A stretch of 37,400 nucleotides of DNA from an uncultured Marivita sp. (GCA_947503115.1 CANNCS010000029.1:1-37400); one strand, 5' to 3'. Positions 7,767 through 16,009 are shown, numbered from the stretch's first letter. The notes: generated from the sequence alone by a model not told the origin. Made by a program: numbers and translations.

Positions 7767-8519
7767 ATGTTGGAATTTCAGATCATCGACGCAGCCCTTT
7801 TCCCGGCCATGAGCATTGCGCTTTTGGCCGGGGCGCTGTCGTTCCTAAGCCCCTGTGTTCTGCCCATCGTGCCGCCATACTTGGCGTATATGTCAGGTGT
7901 GAGCGTCGCCGATATGGAACAGGGGGGCTCGGGTCGCAGAAAGGCTGTGATCTCGGCGCTGTTCTTTGTACTGGGCTTGTCGACGATTTTCATCCTGCTC
8001 GGGTTCACCGCCTCGGCATTCGGGGCGTTTTTCTTAGAATACCAGACGCAGTTGGCGCAGGCCTCGGGTGTTGTGGTGATCCTATTTGGTCTGCATTTTC
8101 TTGGTGTATTCCGGATCCCATTTCTGGATACGGAAAAGCGGCTTGAGGCTGGGGATCAGGGTGGGTCCGCGTTTGGGGCTTACGTATTGGGTCTTGCTTT
8201 TGCCTTTGGGTGGACGCCGTGCATCGGACCGCAACTTGGCGCAATCCTGTCGCTGGCCGCGTCTGAGGCCTCTGTCGCTCGTGGGACGGTTTTGTTGGGC
8301 GTTTATGCTGCGGGTTTGGGAATTCCGTTCCTGCTGGCCGCAATGTTCATGACCCGCGCAATGGGGCTGATGAACCGCATCAAAAAGCACATGCGCAAGA
8401 TTGAACTGGCAATGGGTGCATTGCTTGTGATTGTCGGCATCGCATTGGTGACAGGCGCATTTACCTCGTTCGCGTTCTGGCTGCTTGAGACCTTTCCGGG
8501 ACTGGCGTTGCTGGGCTGA
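7767..8519 (+). CDS. ccdA: CcdA-type thiol-disulfide transmembrane protein
   Basis: CcdA moves reducing power from cytoplasmic thioredoxin across the inner membrane to periplasmic thiols, mainly for cytochrome c maturation. The protein has 250 residues and six predicted hydrophobic segments. The two conserved redox Cys lie in FLSPCVLPIVPPYL (Cys30) and GWTPCIGPQLGAIL (Cys152), the DsbD/CcdA signature. I place the start at 7767, with GGGG just upstream; a longer in-frame version adds 30 residues that do not look like a CcdA N-terminus. It is divergent from the TusA-like gene, and no ccm genes are in the window. Confidence 0.92.
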   Translation: MLEFQIIDAALFPAMSIALLAGALSFLSPCVLPIVPPYLAYMSGVSVADMEQGGSGRRKAVISALFFVLGLSTIFILLGFTASAFGAFFLEYQTQLAQASGVVVILFGLHFLGVFRIPFLDTEKRLEAGDQGGSAFGAYVLGLAFAFGWTPCIGPQLGAILSLAASEASVARGTVLLGVYAAGLGIPFLLAAMFMTRAMGLMNRIKKHMRKIELAMGALLVIVGIALVTGAFTSFAFWLLETFPGLALLG

Positions 8520-8549
8520 AGCGCGGTCGATCCTTTGCAGGATGTGAAT

Positions 8550-8567
8550 AAACCCGTCACAGGGTTT
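8550..8567. terminator. Weak shared hairpin between ccdA and the GntR gene
   Basis: AAACCC (8550-8555) pairs with GGGTTT (8562-8567) over a 6-base loop, overlapping the stop codon of the convergent GntR gene. A second small repeat, ATCCT/AGGAT, lies just before it at about 8530-8543. There is no long T run, so this is only a possible bidirectional terminator. Confidence 0.4.
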
Positions 8568-9291
8568 AGCGCGTTGCCCGAGCTTTAAGGACCGATTGAC
8601 CTAGTGTGATTGTATAGGCTTCGAGCGTCGCCAGCGCCCGATCCACAGACGCCACGTCGCGAATCTCCAAACCGGCCACAATGGCGCGGTGAAGGTCGAT
8701 GATTTCAGCACGGCTGCGCGCGGTAAAGGTGATCATGTTCATCAAGGGTTGCATCGCCTCGACGCTTCCAGCCAGGTGGTAGCTGAGAACCTCATTGCCC
8801 GCGCAATCGACCAATGCCCGGTGAAAGGCCACGTCGGAAGCGCAAAACGCCTCGTCCGAAAGGTCAGGGGCTGATTGGGTGGTGATCTCTGTCCGCATCG
8901 TGGCCAGAAATGCTTCGGTGCGCCGCTCTGCCGCGAGCGCCGTACAGCTGCGTTCCAGTGCATAGCGCGCCTCGCAGGCGACCTGAAAGCTGATTGCGTT
9001 CATACCCAGAAGAAGCGTTGACGTGGTGACCTGCTGCGCGCGGGCCTCATCATAGGACAGATGATTGACAAATGCCCCGCCAAACGCGCCGCGTTCGGTG
9101 CGGATCAGCGATTGTGCGGCCAATCGTTTCAATGCCTCGCGTACCGTGGCGCGGGACACACCGTGTTGGTCTGCCAGTTCCGCCTCGGATGGTAGGCGAT
9201 CACCCACCAGAAGCCGGCCCTCAACGATGTCCGAGCGGATTGCGTCGGCGATTGTGGCCGATAGGCTAGGTGGGGCAGTTTGATTTTTCAT
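8566..9291 (-). CDS. FadR-subfamily GntR transcriptional regulator
   Basis: The protein has 241 residues. The N-terminal winged helix (about 10-75) contains the GntR recognition region LPSEAELADQHGVSRATVREALKRLAAQSLI. The C-terminal part (about 90-225) is the all-helical FCD ligand domain, with the DVAFHRALVD and LHRAIVAGLEIRD stretches carrying the Asp and His residues that often bind a metal and a carboxylate ligand. The start codon at 9291 lies two bases from the tandem palindromes at 9293-9316, which are probably its own operators, so autoregulation is likely. It is divergent from the DUF2182 operon, which the same sites may control. The ligand is unknown; FCD regulators usually sense small organic acids or sugar acids. 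Confidence 0.9.
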   Translation of the reverse strand: MKNQTAPPSLSATIADAIRSDIVEGRLLVGDRLPSEAELADQHGVSRATVREALKRLAAQSLIRTERGAFGGAFVNHLSYDEARAQQVTTSTLLLGMNAISFQVACEARYALERSCTALAAERRTEAFLATMRTEITTQSAPDLSDEAFCASDVAFHRALVDCAGNEVLSYHLAGSVEAMQPLMNMITFTARSRAEIIDLHRAIVAGLEIRDVASVDRALATLEAYTITLGQSVLKARATR

Positions 9292-9292
9292 T

Positions 9293-9316
9293 TGTCAGAC
9301 ATTTAATTGTCTGACA
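9293..9316. promoter_or_regulatory. Tandem GntR-type operators in a divergent promoter
   Basis: TGTCAGACA (9293-9301) and TGTCTGACA (9308-9316) are each 9-base palindromes of the FadR-subfamily type (TGTC-N-GACA), with centres 15 bases apart, and together they form a larger inverted repeat. They lie between the GntR gene start (9291) and the DUF2182 start (9352). A dimer on each site would block both transcripts. This is inferred from position and symmetry only. Confidence 0.7.
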
Positions 9317-9351
9317 TTCATGTCGTCAAGCTGAGTCTACGGGGTTACGGC

Positions 9352-10140
9352 ATGCAGGGGACATTTCGCACAATTGGTTGGCTGACGTTTTTCGCGGCCA
9401 TTCTTGTGTCATGGGTGTTCCTGTACATGATGGCGGTCGGTATGGACCTTGACCTGTTGGGCCGCCCTGGCCCGATGGGCGAGCACATGCGCAACATGGA
9501 TCCGCGCATGGACATGTATATGCCCATGGCCGAATTCGGACCGCTGTTTGCCATGTGGGCGATCATGATGGCAGCGATGATGTTGCCGACCATGGTGCCG
9601 ACCCTGCGCGCCTACGAAGACCTGATGGTCAGTGCCAATGGCACCCGGATCGGTTGGTGGGGTGTTCTGCTGGGCTATTTCATCGTCTGGGCGGCGTTTG
9701 CGGCTTTGATTGCGGCGGTGCAACTGGCGCTTCTGTTCGGCGGTGTGATCGACATGCTGGGCATTGGGCGCACCGTGCTGTTCCAAGGTGGTCTGCTGAT
9801 CGCTGTCGGAGCGTTCCAGTTCACCCGCGCCAAGGAAGTGTGTCACGGCGTGTGCCACAGCCCGATGAGCTATTTCCTGACACGCTGGAAGACCGGGTTC
9901 GACGGCGGTTTGCGCATGGGGCTTGGACTTGGCGCGTTCTGCGTCGGCTGCTGCTGGGGCTTCATGGCGCTTGGATTTGTCGGCGGGGTGATGAACCTTG
10001 CCTGGATGGGTCTGGCGACGCTGTTCATGGTGATCGAAAAATTGCCCCAGATCGGGCATTATACAACGAAACCGATGGGGGTTTTGCTGATCGCGGCGGG
10101 AGTCGCCGTGATCGGCTGGCCCGTTGTGATGGGAGGATAA
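9352..10140 (+). CDS. DUF2182 membrane protein
   Basis: A 262-residue integral membrane protein of DUF2182, a family described as putative metal-binding membrane proteins with no proven role. Several hydrophobic segments are visible, with the family hallmark WAIMMAAMMLPTMVPT (69-84). Possible metal ligands are a Met-rich loop with seven Met and one His at 42-59, CHGVCH (164-169), and CVGCC (197-201). The ATG at 9352 is preferred over the in-frame TTG at 9307, which would put the start inside the operator. The stop is one base before the DUF1326 start, so the two are co-translated. The Met/Cys/His pattern suggests copper or another soft metal, but this is inference. Confidence 0.82.
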   Translation: MQGTFRTIGWLTFFAAILVSWVFLYMMAVGMDLDLLGRPGPMGEHMRNMDPRMDMYMPMAEFGPLFAMWAIMMAAMMLPTMVPTLRAYEDLMVSANGTRIGWWGVLLGYFIVWAAFAALIAAVQLALLFGGVIDMLGIGRTVLFQGGLLIAVGAFQFTRAKEVCHGVCHSPMSYFLTRWKTGFDGGLRMGLGLGAFCVGCCWGFMALGFVGGVMNLAWMGLATLFMVIEKLPQIGHYTTKPMGVLLIAAGVAVIGWPVVMGG

Positions 10141-10141
10141 G

Positions 10142-10852
10142 ATGGCCGTAAAGAGACGCCCCGACGCGGACCGGTTGCCGGTCAGCCAGAGGATCGACCA
10201 GCGGATGGACAACCCCAAGCGGCGCCGCATGTCGCCGACCGAATGGGAGATCAAGGGCGAGCTGTTCATGAACTGCTCTTGTGAGGTTGTTTGCCCCTGT
10301 GGCATCTCGCTTGGCAAGCACCCGCCGACCTACGGGTATTGTCAGACATGGTTCGCCATGCAGATCGACGAAGGACACTTCGAAGGCGAAAGCCTGTCTG
10401 GTCTCAATGTGGCGCTATTGATCGATATTCCCGGTCGAATGGCGGAAGGGAACTGGAAAGTCGCAGCTTATGTCGATGATCGAGCGAGCGGAAAAGCGTA
10501 CAACGGCCTTCTTCAAATCCTGTCCGGTGCGGCAGGCGGGAATACCGGCGTATTCAACTTCCTTGTCTCAGAAATTTTGGGCGCTGAGCGGGAAAAAGTC
10601 GTAATCGAGAAAGATGGGCGGCGTCGGCGTATCGTCGTCGGACGCAAGATCCAAGGCGAGATCGAGATGCTGCCCGGCAAAGACCCGAATGTACCGCTGT
10701 CGATGGAAAACACGCAGTACTGGATGGGGCCAACGATCTATCCGGCTATAGGATTGAAGTCCAAGGTTCGTGATTACGGTCGTGTCTGGGATTTCGAAGG
10801 TAAATCCGGCGATGTGATTCCAGTGCATTGGACCGGCCCCGGACGCACATGA
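10142..10852 (+). CDS. DUF1326 domain protein
   Basis: A 236-residue, probably soluble protein. The DUF1326 signature is a Cys cluster after a W.IKGE block: NCSC (44-47) and CPC (51-53), plus Cys67, giving five Cys in a 23-residue span. This layout suggests metal or redox chemistry, but the family has no proven function. The N-terminus is basic and Arg-rich, with no signal peptide. A GGAGG ribosome binding site overlaps the end of the DUF2182 gene, and the 3' end overlaps the DinB gene by four bases (ATGA). DUF2182 and DUF1326 are found as neighbours in other proteobacteria as far as I recall, which points to a shared job. Confidence 0.82.
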   Translation: MAVKRRPDADRLPVSQRIDQRMDNPKRRRMSPTEWEIKGELFMNCSCEVVCPCGISLGKHPPTYGYCQTWFAMQIDEGHFEGESLSGLNVALLIDIPGRMAEGNWKVAAYVDDRASGKAYNGLLQILSGAAGGNTGVFNFLVSEILGAEREKVVIEKDGRRRRIVVGRKIQGEIEMLPGKDPNVPLSMENTQYWMGPTIYPAIGLKSKVRDYGRVWDFEGKSGDVIPVHWTGPGRT

Positions 10853-11355
10853 TCGCCCCCCGTTACGTCTTTACGATGGCGCGGTATAACGCGTGGCAAA
10901 ACACGCAGCTGCGGGCGGCGTTTGACACGTTGTCCGACGCTGAATTGTGCGCCGACCGCAAGGCGTTTTTTGGGTCCATCTTCAACACCGCGAACCATAT
11001 TCTATGGGCGGACCGGATGTGGATGGCGCGGCTGGGTCTCGGGGAGGCACCTGACGGTGATCATCTGACCCTGACGCCGACGCCTGCTGTTTGGGCGGGA
11101 GAGCGCTACAAGACAGATGCGCGTCTGTTACATTGGGCCGAACATCTGCATGCGGTCGATCTTAAAGGTGATGTGAACTGGCGGTCGGTGATGGCCAATC
11201 GCGACTTTTCTCATCCGTTCGATCTGTGCGTGATGCATCTGTTCAATCACCAGACCCATCACCGTGGACAAATCCACGCGATGCTGACGGCAGCGGGGGC
11301 CGAGGCGCCCGTGACTGATATCCTATTCATGCCCGAAAACGGGCCTTTGTTGTAA
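10849..11355 (+). CDS. DinB family metal-dependent protein
   Basis: This is a 168-residue four-helix-bundle protein of the DinB/YfiT superfamily. The metal-binding His triad is visible: His50 (NTANHILWAD) with His134 and His138 in HLFNHQTHHRGQIH (130-143), the usual HxxxHRGQ end motif. Members act as thiol-S-transferases (bacillithiol or mycothiol dependent in Gram-positives) or as metal-dependent hydrolases; the substrate here is unknown. The ATG at 10849 overlaps the DUF1326 stop, so translation is probably coupled, and the protein likely works with DUF2182 and DUF1326. An alternative TTG start at 10828 would add seven residues. Confidence 0.88.
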   Translation: MIAPRYVFTMARYNAWQNTQLRAAFDTLSDAELCADRKAFFGSIFNTANHILWADRMWMARLGLGEAPDGDHLTLTPTPAVWAGERYKTDARLLHWAEHLHAVDLKGDVNWRSVMANRDFSHPFDLCVMHLFNHQTHHRGQIHAMLTAAGAEAPVTDILFMPENGPLL

Positions 11356-11435
11356 CCTTTCGGTTTGCTGGAAGGCGCTTGTGCGATGCACGTCGCTCCA
11401 CCCAACATCCCGATGTCTGTGCATGAGGTGTGCGC

Positions 11436-12539
11436 ATGGCTTTGATTTCTCCTTCCCGCCGGCTGCGCCGGACCCCGTTTTCCGATGGCGTCGAAGCCGC
11501 AGGGGTCCGCGCGTTTACGGTTTACAATCATATGCTTCTTCCGACGGTGTTCCGGTCGGTGGAAGAGGATTATCGCCATCTGAAAGAGGCGGTGCAGGTC
11601 TGGGACGTGGCGTGCGAGCGGCAGGTCGAGCTGCGCGGACCGGATGCAGGGCGCCTCATGCAGATGCTGACACCGCGCGATCTGCGCTCCATGCTGCCCG
11701 GGCAGTGCTATTATGTGCCCATCGTTGATGAAACTGGGGGCATGTTGAACGATCCAGTCGCGGTGAAACTGGCCGAGGATCGGTGGTGGATTTCTATTGC
11801 GGACAGCGATCTGCTTTACTGGGTGAAAGGGCTTGCCTACGGGTTCCGCCTGGACGTGCTTGTCGATGAGCCTGATGTGTCGCCATTGGCGGTGCAGGGC
11901 CCGAAGGCTGATGAACTGATGGCGCGGGTGTTCGGTGACGAAGTGCGCGACATTCGATTCTTCCGTTTCAAGATGCTGGATTTCCAGGGCCGTTCCTTTG
12001 CAGTGGCGCGGTCGGGTTATTCGCGGCAGGGCGGGTTCGAGATCTATGTCGAAGGCGGCGATCTGGGCATGCCACTTTGGAACGCGCTGATGGAGGCGGG
12101 CAAGGACTTGGACGTTTATGCGGGGTGTCCCAACCTGATTGAGCGCATCGAGGGCGGCTTGCTGAGTTATGGCAACGACATGACCGACAACAACACACCG
12201 CATGAATGTGGCTTGGGCAAGTTCTGCAACACGCAGACGGCGATTGGATGTGTTGGCAGGGATGCACTGTTGCGCGTGGCGCAGGAGGGGCCGATCCGCC
12301 AAATCCGGGCGATCGAGATTCATGGTGACCGGGTTCCGTCATGTGACAGGCCTTGGCCTTTGATGGCCGGTGACAAGCAGGTCGGACAAGTGACAAGTGC
12401 TGCATGGAGCCCGGATTTTGGCACCAACGTGGCGATTGGCATGGTGCGGATGACCCATTGGGACGAAGGCTCTGATCTGGATGTGGTGCTGCCGGACGAG
12501 GTGCGTGCAGCGCAGGTGTGGGAGACTTTCTGGGTCTGA
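11436..12539 (+). CDS. dmdA: Dimethylsulfoniopropionate (DMSP) demethylase
   Basis: DmdA transfers a methyl group from DMSP to tetrahydrofolate, giving methylmercaptopropionate, the first step of the demethylation pathway. The 367-residue protein is of the glycine-cleavage T-protein (aminomethyltransferase) fold. It matches roseobacter DmdA as I remember it: MALISPSRRLR start, VYNHMLLPTVFRSVEEDY, VWDVACERQVELRGPDA, MLTPRD, GQCYYVPIVDE.GGMLNDPVAVKL, YGNDMTDNNTPHECGLGKFCN, and SPDFGTNVAIGM. The start at 11436 has GAGG 7 bases upstream. Adjacency to acuI is the known roseobacter arrangement and supports the call over other aminomethyltransferases. Between the DinB gene and dmdA (11356-11435) a short palindrome GTGC-GAT-GCAC at 11381-11391 may be regulatory. 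Confidence 0.93.
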   Translation: MALISPSRRLRRTPFSDGVEAAGVRAFTVYNHMLLPTVFRSVEEDYRHLKEAVQVWDVACERQVELRGPDAGRLMQMLTPRDLRSMLPGQCYYVPIVDETGGMLNDPVAVKLAEDRWWISIADSDLLYWVKGLAYGFRLDVLVDEPDVSPLAVQGPKADELMARVFGDEVRDIRFFRFKMLDFQGRSFAVARSGYSRQGGFEIYVEGGDLGMPLWNALMEAGKDLDVYAGCPNLIERIEGGLLSYGNDMTDNNTPHECGLGKFCNTQTAIGCVGRDALLRVAQEGPIRQIRAIEIHGDRVPSCDRPWPLMAGDKQVGQVTSAAWSPDFGTNVAIGMVRMTHWDEGSDLDVVLPDEVRAAQVWETFWV

Positions 12540-12553
12540 GCGGATTGAGAGGT

Positions 12554-12606
12554 GGGGAGTGAGGGGCCAGCCCCTCACGCTCCCCGGAGTTTTTTGGCAA
12601 GATGAA
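12554..12606 (+). repeat. Intercistronic hairpin element between dmdA and acuI
   Basis: A long stem, GGGGAG plus TGAGGGG (12554-12566) with CCCCTCA plus CTCCCC (12571-12577 and 12580-12585) around a CCAG loop, is followed by GGAG and six T (12590-12595), then GGCAAGATGAAAAGG. It resembles both an intrinsic terminator and a repetitive intergenic element of Rhodobacterales; a related copy lies at 17209-17270. Its place just before acuI could set the ratio of dmdA to acuI transcripts or protect one mRNA end. Confidence 0.6.
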
Positions 12607-12618
12607 AAGGAGCAAGGC

Positions 12619-13608
12619 ATGTTCAAGGCATTGATGGTTCGCAAGGACGAAGAGAGCGGCAAGACGTCGGCGGCGGTCGAGGAGATCGGGCTTGAGGATT
12701 TGCCTCAGGCCGAAGTCACAGTGTCGGTCGAGTATTCGACGGTGAACTACAAGGACGGGCTGTGTATCGGGCCGGGGGGCGGGCTTGTGCGCAAGTACCC
12801 ACATGTGCCGGGGATCGACCTTGCCGGGACGGTCGAGGCGTCGGAGGATGACCGCTACAAGCCGGGCGACAAGGTGGTTCTGACCGGCTGGCGTGTCGGC
12901 GAGGCGCATTGGGGTGGGTACAGCCAGAAGGCGCGCGTGAAAGCCGATTGGCTGGTGCCGCTGCCTGAGGGGCTCGATACCCGTCAGGCGATGGCCGTGG
13001 GTACTGCCGGGTTCACCGCGATGCTGGCGGTGATGGCGCTCGAAGACCACGGTATCAAGCCGGGGCCGGTACTGGTGACCGGTGCTGCGGGCGGTGTTGG
13101 GTCGGTCGCGACGGCGATCCTTGCCGCGATGGGCCACAAGGTGGCGGCTGTTACCGGCCGACCCGAGCAGGCGGCTTATCTTGAATCGCTGGGTGCGACA
13201 CAGATTGTGGCACGGGACGAGATCAATGAGACTGTGAAACGGCCTTTGGAGTCGGAAACCTGGGGCGGTTGTGTCGATGCTGTGGGTGGCCCGATGCTGG
13301 CCCGTGTGCTGGGACAGATGGAATACGGTGCGTCGGTCGCCGCCGTGGGGCTGGCGGGTGGTGCAAACCTGCCGGCAACCGTGATCCCATTCCTGTTGCG
13401 CGGTGTGAACCTGCTGGGGATCGACAGTGTGATGCAGCCTTACGACAACCGTGTCCGGGCGTGGCAGCGGATTGCCAAGGATCTGCCGATGGACAAGCTC
13501 GAGGCGATGGTAACACCAGCGACGCTTTCAGATCTGCCGGGTCTTGGGGCGGACATTCTCAAGGGGCAGGTCAAGGGCCGCGTTGTAGTCGATGTGGCTG
13601 CGGGCTGA
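12619..13608 (+). CDS. acuI: Acryloyl-CoA reductase (NADPH)
   Basis: AcuI reduces acryloyl-CoA to propionyl-CoA, which detoxifies the acrylate made by DMSP cleavage and serves related 3-carbon routes. The 329-residue protein is a zinc-free medium-chain reductase of the YhdH/AcuI branch: STVNYKDGLCIGPGGGLVRKYPHVPGIDLAGTV (40-72), DKVVLTGWRVGEAHWGGYSQKARV (84-107), and the nucleotide-binding GAAGGVGSVA (155-164). The start at 12619 has AAGGAG upstream; a longer in-frame reading covers the intercistronic hairpin and is rejected. With dmdA it forms the classic pair, and it is probably co-transcribed unless the hairpin before it stops part of the transcripts. Confidence 0.93.
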   Translation: MFKALMVRKDEESGKTSAAVEEIGLEDLPQAEVTVSVEYSTVNYKDGLCIGPGGGLVRKYPHVPGIDLAGTVEASEDDRYKPGDKVVLTGWRVGEAHWGGYSQKARVKADWLVPLPEGLDTRQAMAVGTAGFTAMLAVMALEDHGIKPGPVLVTGAAGGVGSVATAILAAMGHKVAAVTGRPEQAAYLESLGATQIVARDEINETVKRPLESETWGGCVDAVGGPMLARVLGQMEYGASVAAVGLAGGANLPATVIPFLLRGVNLLGIDSVMQPYDNRVRAWQRIAKDLPMDKLEAMVTPATLSDLPGLGADILKGQVKGRVVVDVAAG

Positions 13609-13634
13609 GCGTTCAGGCGTTGCTGAAGTAACTG

Positions 13635-13663
13635 ACCGGGGTGGCCACTGCTGCCCCGGTTTT
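13635..13663 (+). terminator. Terminator after acuI
   Basis: ACCGGGG (13635-13641) pairs with CCCCGGT (13654-13660) around a 12-base loop and is followed by TTTT. It lies 27 bases after the acuI stop. The remainder of the 182-base gap before the BCCT gene holds no gene that I can see; it ends with an A/T-rich stretch and GGGAGG, presumably the promoter and ribosome binding site of the transporter. Confidence 0.75.
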
Positions 13664-13790
13664 GGTTTGCGGCATCGTCAACGCAGGGCATTTCTGTAGG
13701 GGTAATTAGCCCTGGAGGGTGACGCAAAGCGGGCTACATGCTACGCTTTCGTTAATAATAATGTGAATTTTTTTTGGGAGGAATAAAGTC

Positions 13791-15653
13791 ATGGCATTGA
13801 AACCACCCCTAATGGAGCTGCCGATCAAGACGGCAGATGAAGGGTTCTACAAAGGCTTCGCGAAGCTTGTCACGATCACCGGAAAACTGTTGGTTGGCGC
13901 GTTGATCCTGTGGGCCGTTGCATTTCCTGAACAGTCCGGCGCGGTCCTATCGGGCATCAACAGTCTGATCCTTGCGACGTTCAACTATTGGTACGTCGCG
14001 GTAATGGCATTCTTTGTCGTGGTCTGTCTAATTCTAGCGGTTCTTCCGGCGTCGGGGCGACTGAAGTTGGGGCATCACGACGACAAGCCGGAGTTTTCTA
14101 ATTTTTCGTGGTTTTCCATGATGTTCGGTGCTGGGATCGGCATCGGTATGCTGACCTTTGCCACCGCAGAGCCGTTGTATCACTGGGGAAGCAATCCAAG
14201 CACCATTCAGGGTCTGACCGAAGGCAGCAGCGCAGGGAACGTGCGTGAGGCGTATGTCTGGTCGTTCACCCATTGGGGGCTTGCGGCATGGGCCGCTTAT
14301 GCGATCGTCGGCCTGTCGCTGGCCTATTTCTCGTACCGGCGTGATCTGCCATTGACCATCCGGTCGGCCCTCGCGCCGATCTTTGGTCGGTCGTTGTCGG
14401 GCACCACCGGCCATGTTGTTGATGTTGTTGCTGTCGTGGCCACGGTCCTGGGTGTGTCGCAGACCTTGGGTTTCGGCGTCGAGCAATTTGTGTCTGGCCT
14501 GTCGCGTATCGGCTTTGGCGACTGACTTTACACCGCGACCGAAGACGGCGGTCAAAAGATGTCGACCATGGCCATTGTCACCGCTTTGTTGGTGATCATG
14601 GGGGCTTCGACGCTCTCGGCGTTGTCCGGGGTCGGTAAGGGCATCAAGTGGCTGTCCAACATCAATATGGGGCTGAGTTTCTTCATCCTCGCATTTTTTC
14701 TGGCCTTCGGATCAACCTTCTTCGGGTTGCAAGCCTTGGTGCTGGGTATCTGGGATTACTTGATTTCCATCCCGGGGAATATTCTGACTGTCTGGTCGCC
14801 CGTGCCGATGGAGGCGTTTACTGCTTCGATGCCTGCGGCGGCACAGGGGTTGTCACCGGAAGACCTTGCGACGGTATATGGTTCTGCCACCAGCCCTTGG
14901 GGGTCGCTGCAGTCCTTTACCGAAGGTCTGCCCGCGGCTGCGGCGTCGCTGTCGGAAGCTGATATCGCGGCGACCTATGCGGCTGCAACAGACAGCCGCC
15001 TGTCCGGTTGGCAGGGGGCGTGGTCGATTTTCTACTGGGCGTGGTGGATCGCGTTTGCGCCGTTCGTCGGTGTGTTTCTTGCGCGTATCTCGAAGGGACG
15101 TACTGTACGGGAATACGTGCTGGGGGCCATCGTGATTCCGGCCTTCATGTGCTTTGTCTGGTTCGCGATTGTCGGTGGTACAGCGATTGATCTGGAACTC
15201 AACGGTGGTGCCGATGGGGCTATTGTGGGGGCAGGGCAATCGGATCAGCTTTTTGCGATGCTGGCCTTCATGTTGTCGGAGAACCTTGCTTGGATCATGT
15301 CGGTGATCGTTGTTATCCTGTTGTTGACCTATCTGGTGACGTCGGCAGACTCGGCTGTTTTGATCATCAATACAATCAACGCAGCAGGTGACGAAGGCCC
15401 GAAGGCGCGGCCGCATATCCTGTTCTGGGGGGCGGCGCTTGCGCTGGTCGTCGGCGGATTGATCGTGGCCGGTGGTCTGAGCGCGATCCAGACTGCGATG
15501 GTCATCGGGGCCTTGCCGTTCTCGGCGGTGATGGTGCTCATGGGGATTTCGGTGCTCAAGGCAATCTGGCGTGACAGCCGCAGAGAGAAAGCGGGCGTGC
15601 CTGCCACATCGGCGCATCTGGCTGCAGCGCGTGCCGGTGCACCGGCTGATTAG
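13791..15653 (+). pseudogene. BCCT-family transporter split by in-frame TGA
   Basis: BCCT carriers take up betaine, choline, carnitine or DMSP with Na+ or H+. The 621-codon frame has the glycine-rich TM3 motif GAGIGIGMLTFATAEPLYHW (113-132) and the BCCT signature around FYWAWWIAFAPFVGVFLARISKGRTVRE, with the helices on either side. Codon 245 (14523-14525) is TGA between GFGD and LYTATEDGG; the frame continues unbroken to 15653. A TGG (Trp) to TGA change would explain it. Each half alone lacks parts of the LeuT-like core, so the gene is probably inactive unless read through or missequenced. An ATG at 14559 could start the distal half, but its ribosome binding site is weak. Next to dmdA-acuI, the original substrate was plausibly DMSP or betaine. 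GGAGG lies before the start. Confidence 0.85.
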
Positions 15654-15785
15654 ATGGTCACGGAGCCCTGAAAACGGGTACATCCAAGTGGGTTCAAAGG
15701 TGATAGTTTTGTCAAATGACCTCTAGGATATCTTGGCTCTACGAGGCTTTCTGAACAGACTAAAACGTTGCGAAGGCAACTTATT

Positions 15786-15823
15786 CCGCCGCTTCGATTT
15801 GTATCGGAGCGGCGGTTTCTTTT
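15786..15823 (+). terminator. Strong terminator after the BCCT gene
   Basis: CCGCCGCTTCGAT (15786-15798) pairs with ATCGGAGCGGCGG (15803-15815) through 13 bp with one T-G pair and a TTGT loop, followed by TTTCTTTT. The rest of 15654-16009 shows no convincing gene; it presumably contains the promoter of the next gene. Confidence 0.85.
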
Positions 15824-16009
15824 GGAATTTTGTCGGGGGAGTGTGGTGCGTCCAAGACGGGAAATCAGGCTGAACGTCGCATTCAAGAATCCATACGCTT
15901 CGCGCTATACTCCGCTTTGGAACAAGATGATCGGGGCGGAGTTGTTCTGCCACTCTCTCCGTGCATCCCAGTCCGTGTTGTTGCTTTGTCGTCGAGGAAT
16001 ACTGAGACC

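Noticed and set aside
9307-9351. TTG start at 9307 for the DUF2182 protein
   Set aside because: It would place the start within the palindromic operator and add 15 residues before the first membrane segment; the ATG at 9352 gives the expected N-terminus.
11968-13137. Long minus-strand frame opposite dmdA and acuI
   Set aside because: Both plus-strand genes are clearly real; the antisense frame is Arg/Pro/His-rich with no domain.
7113-14525. Selenocysteine as an explanation of the two internal TGA codons
   Set aside because: Neither GDPD nor BCCT proteins are known selenoproteins, and no convincing SECIS hairpin follows; a weak ACCGC/GCGGT repeat after the second TGA is not enough.
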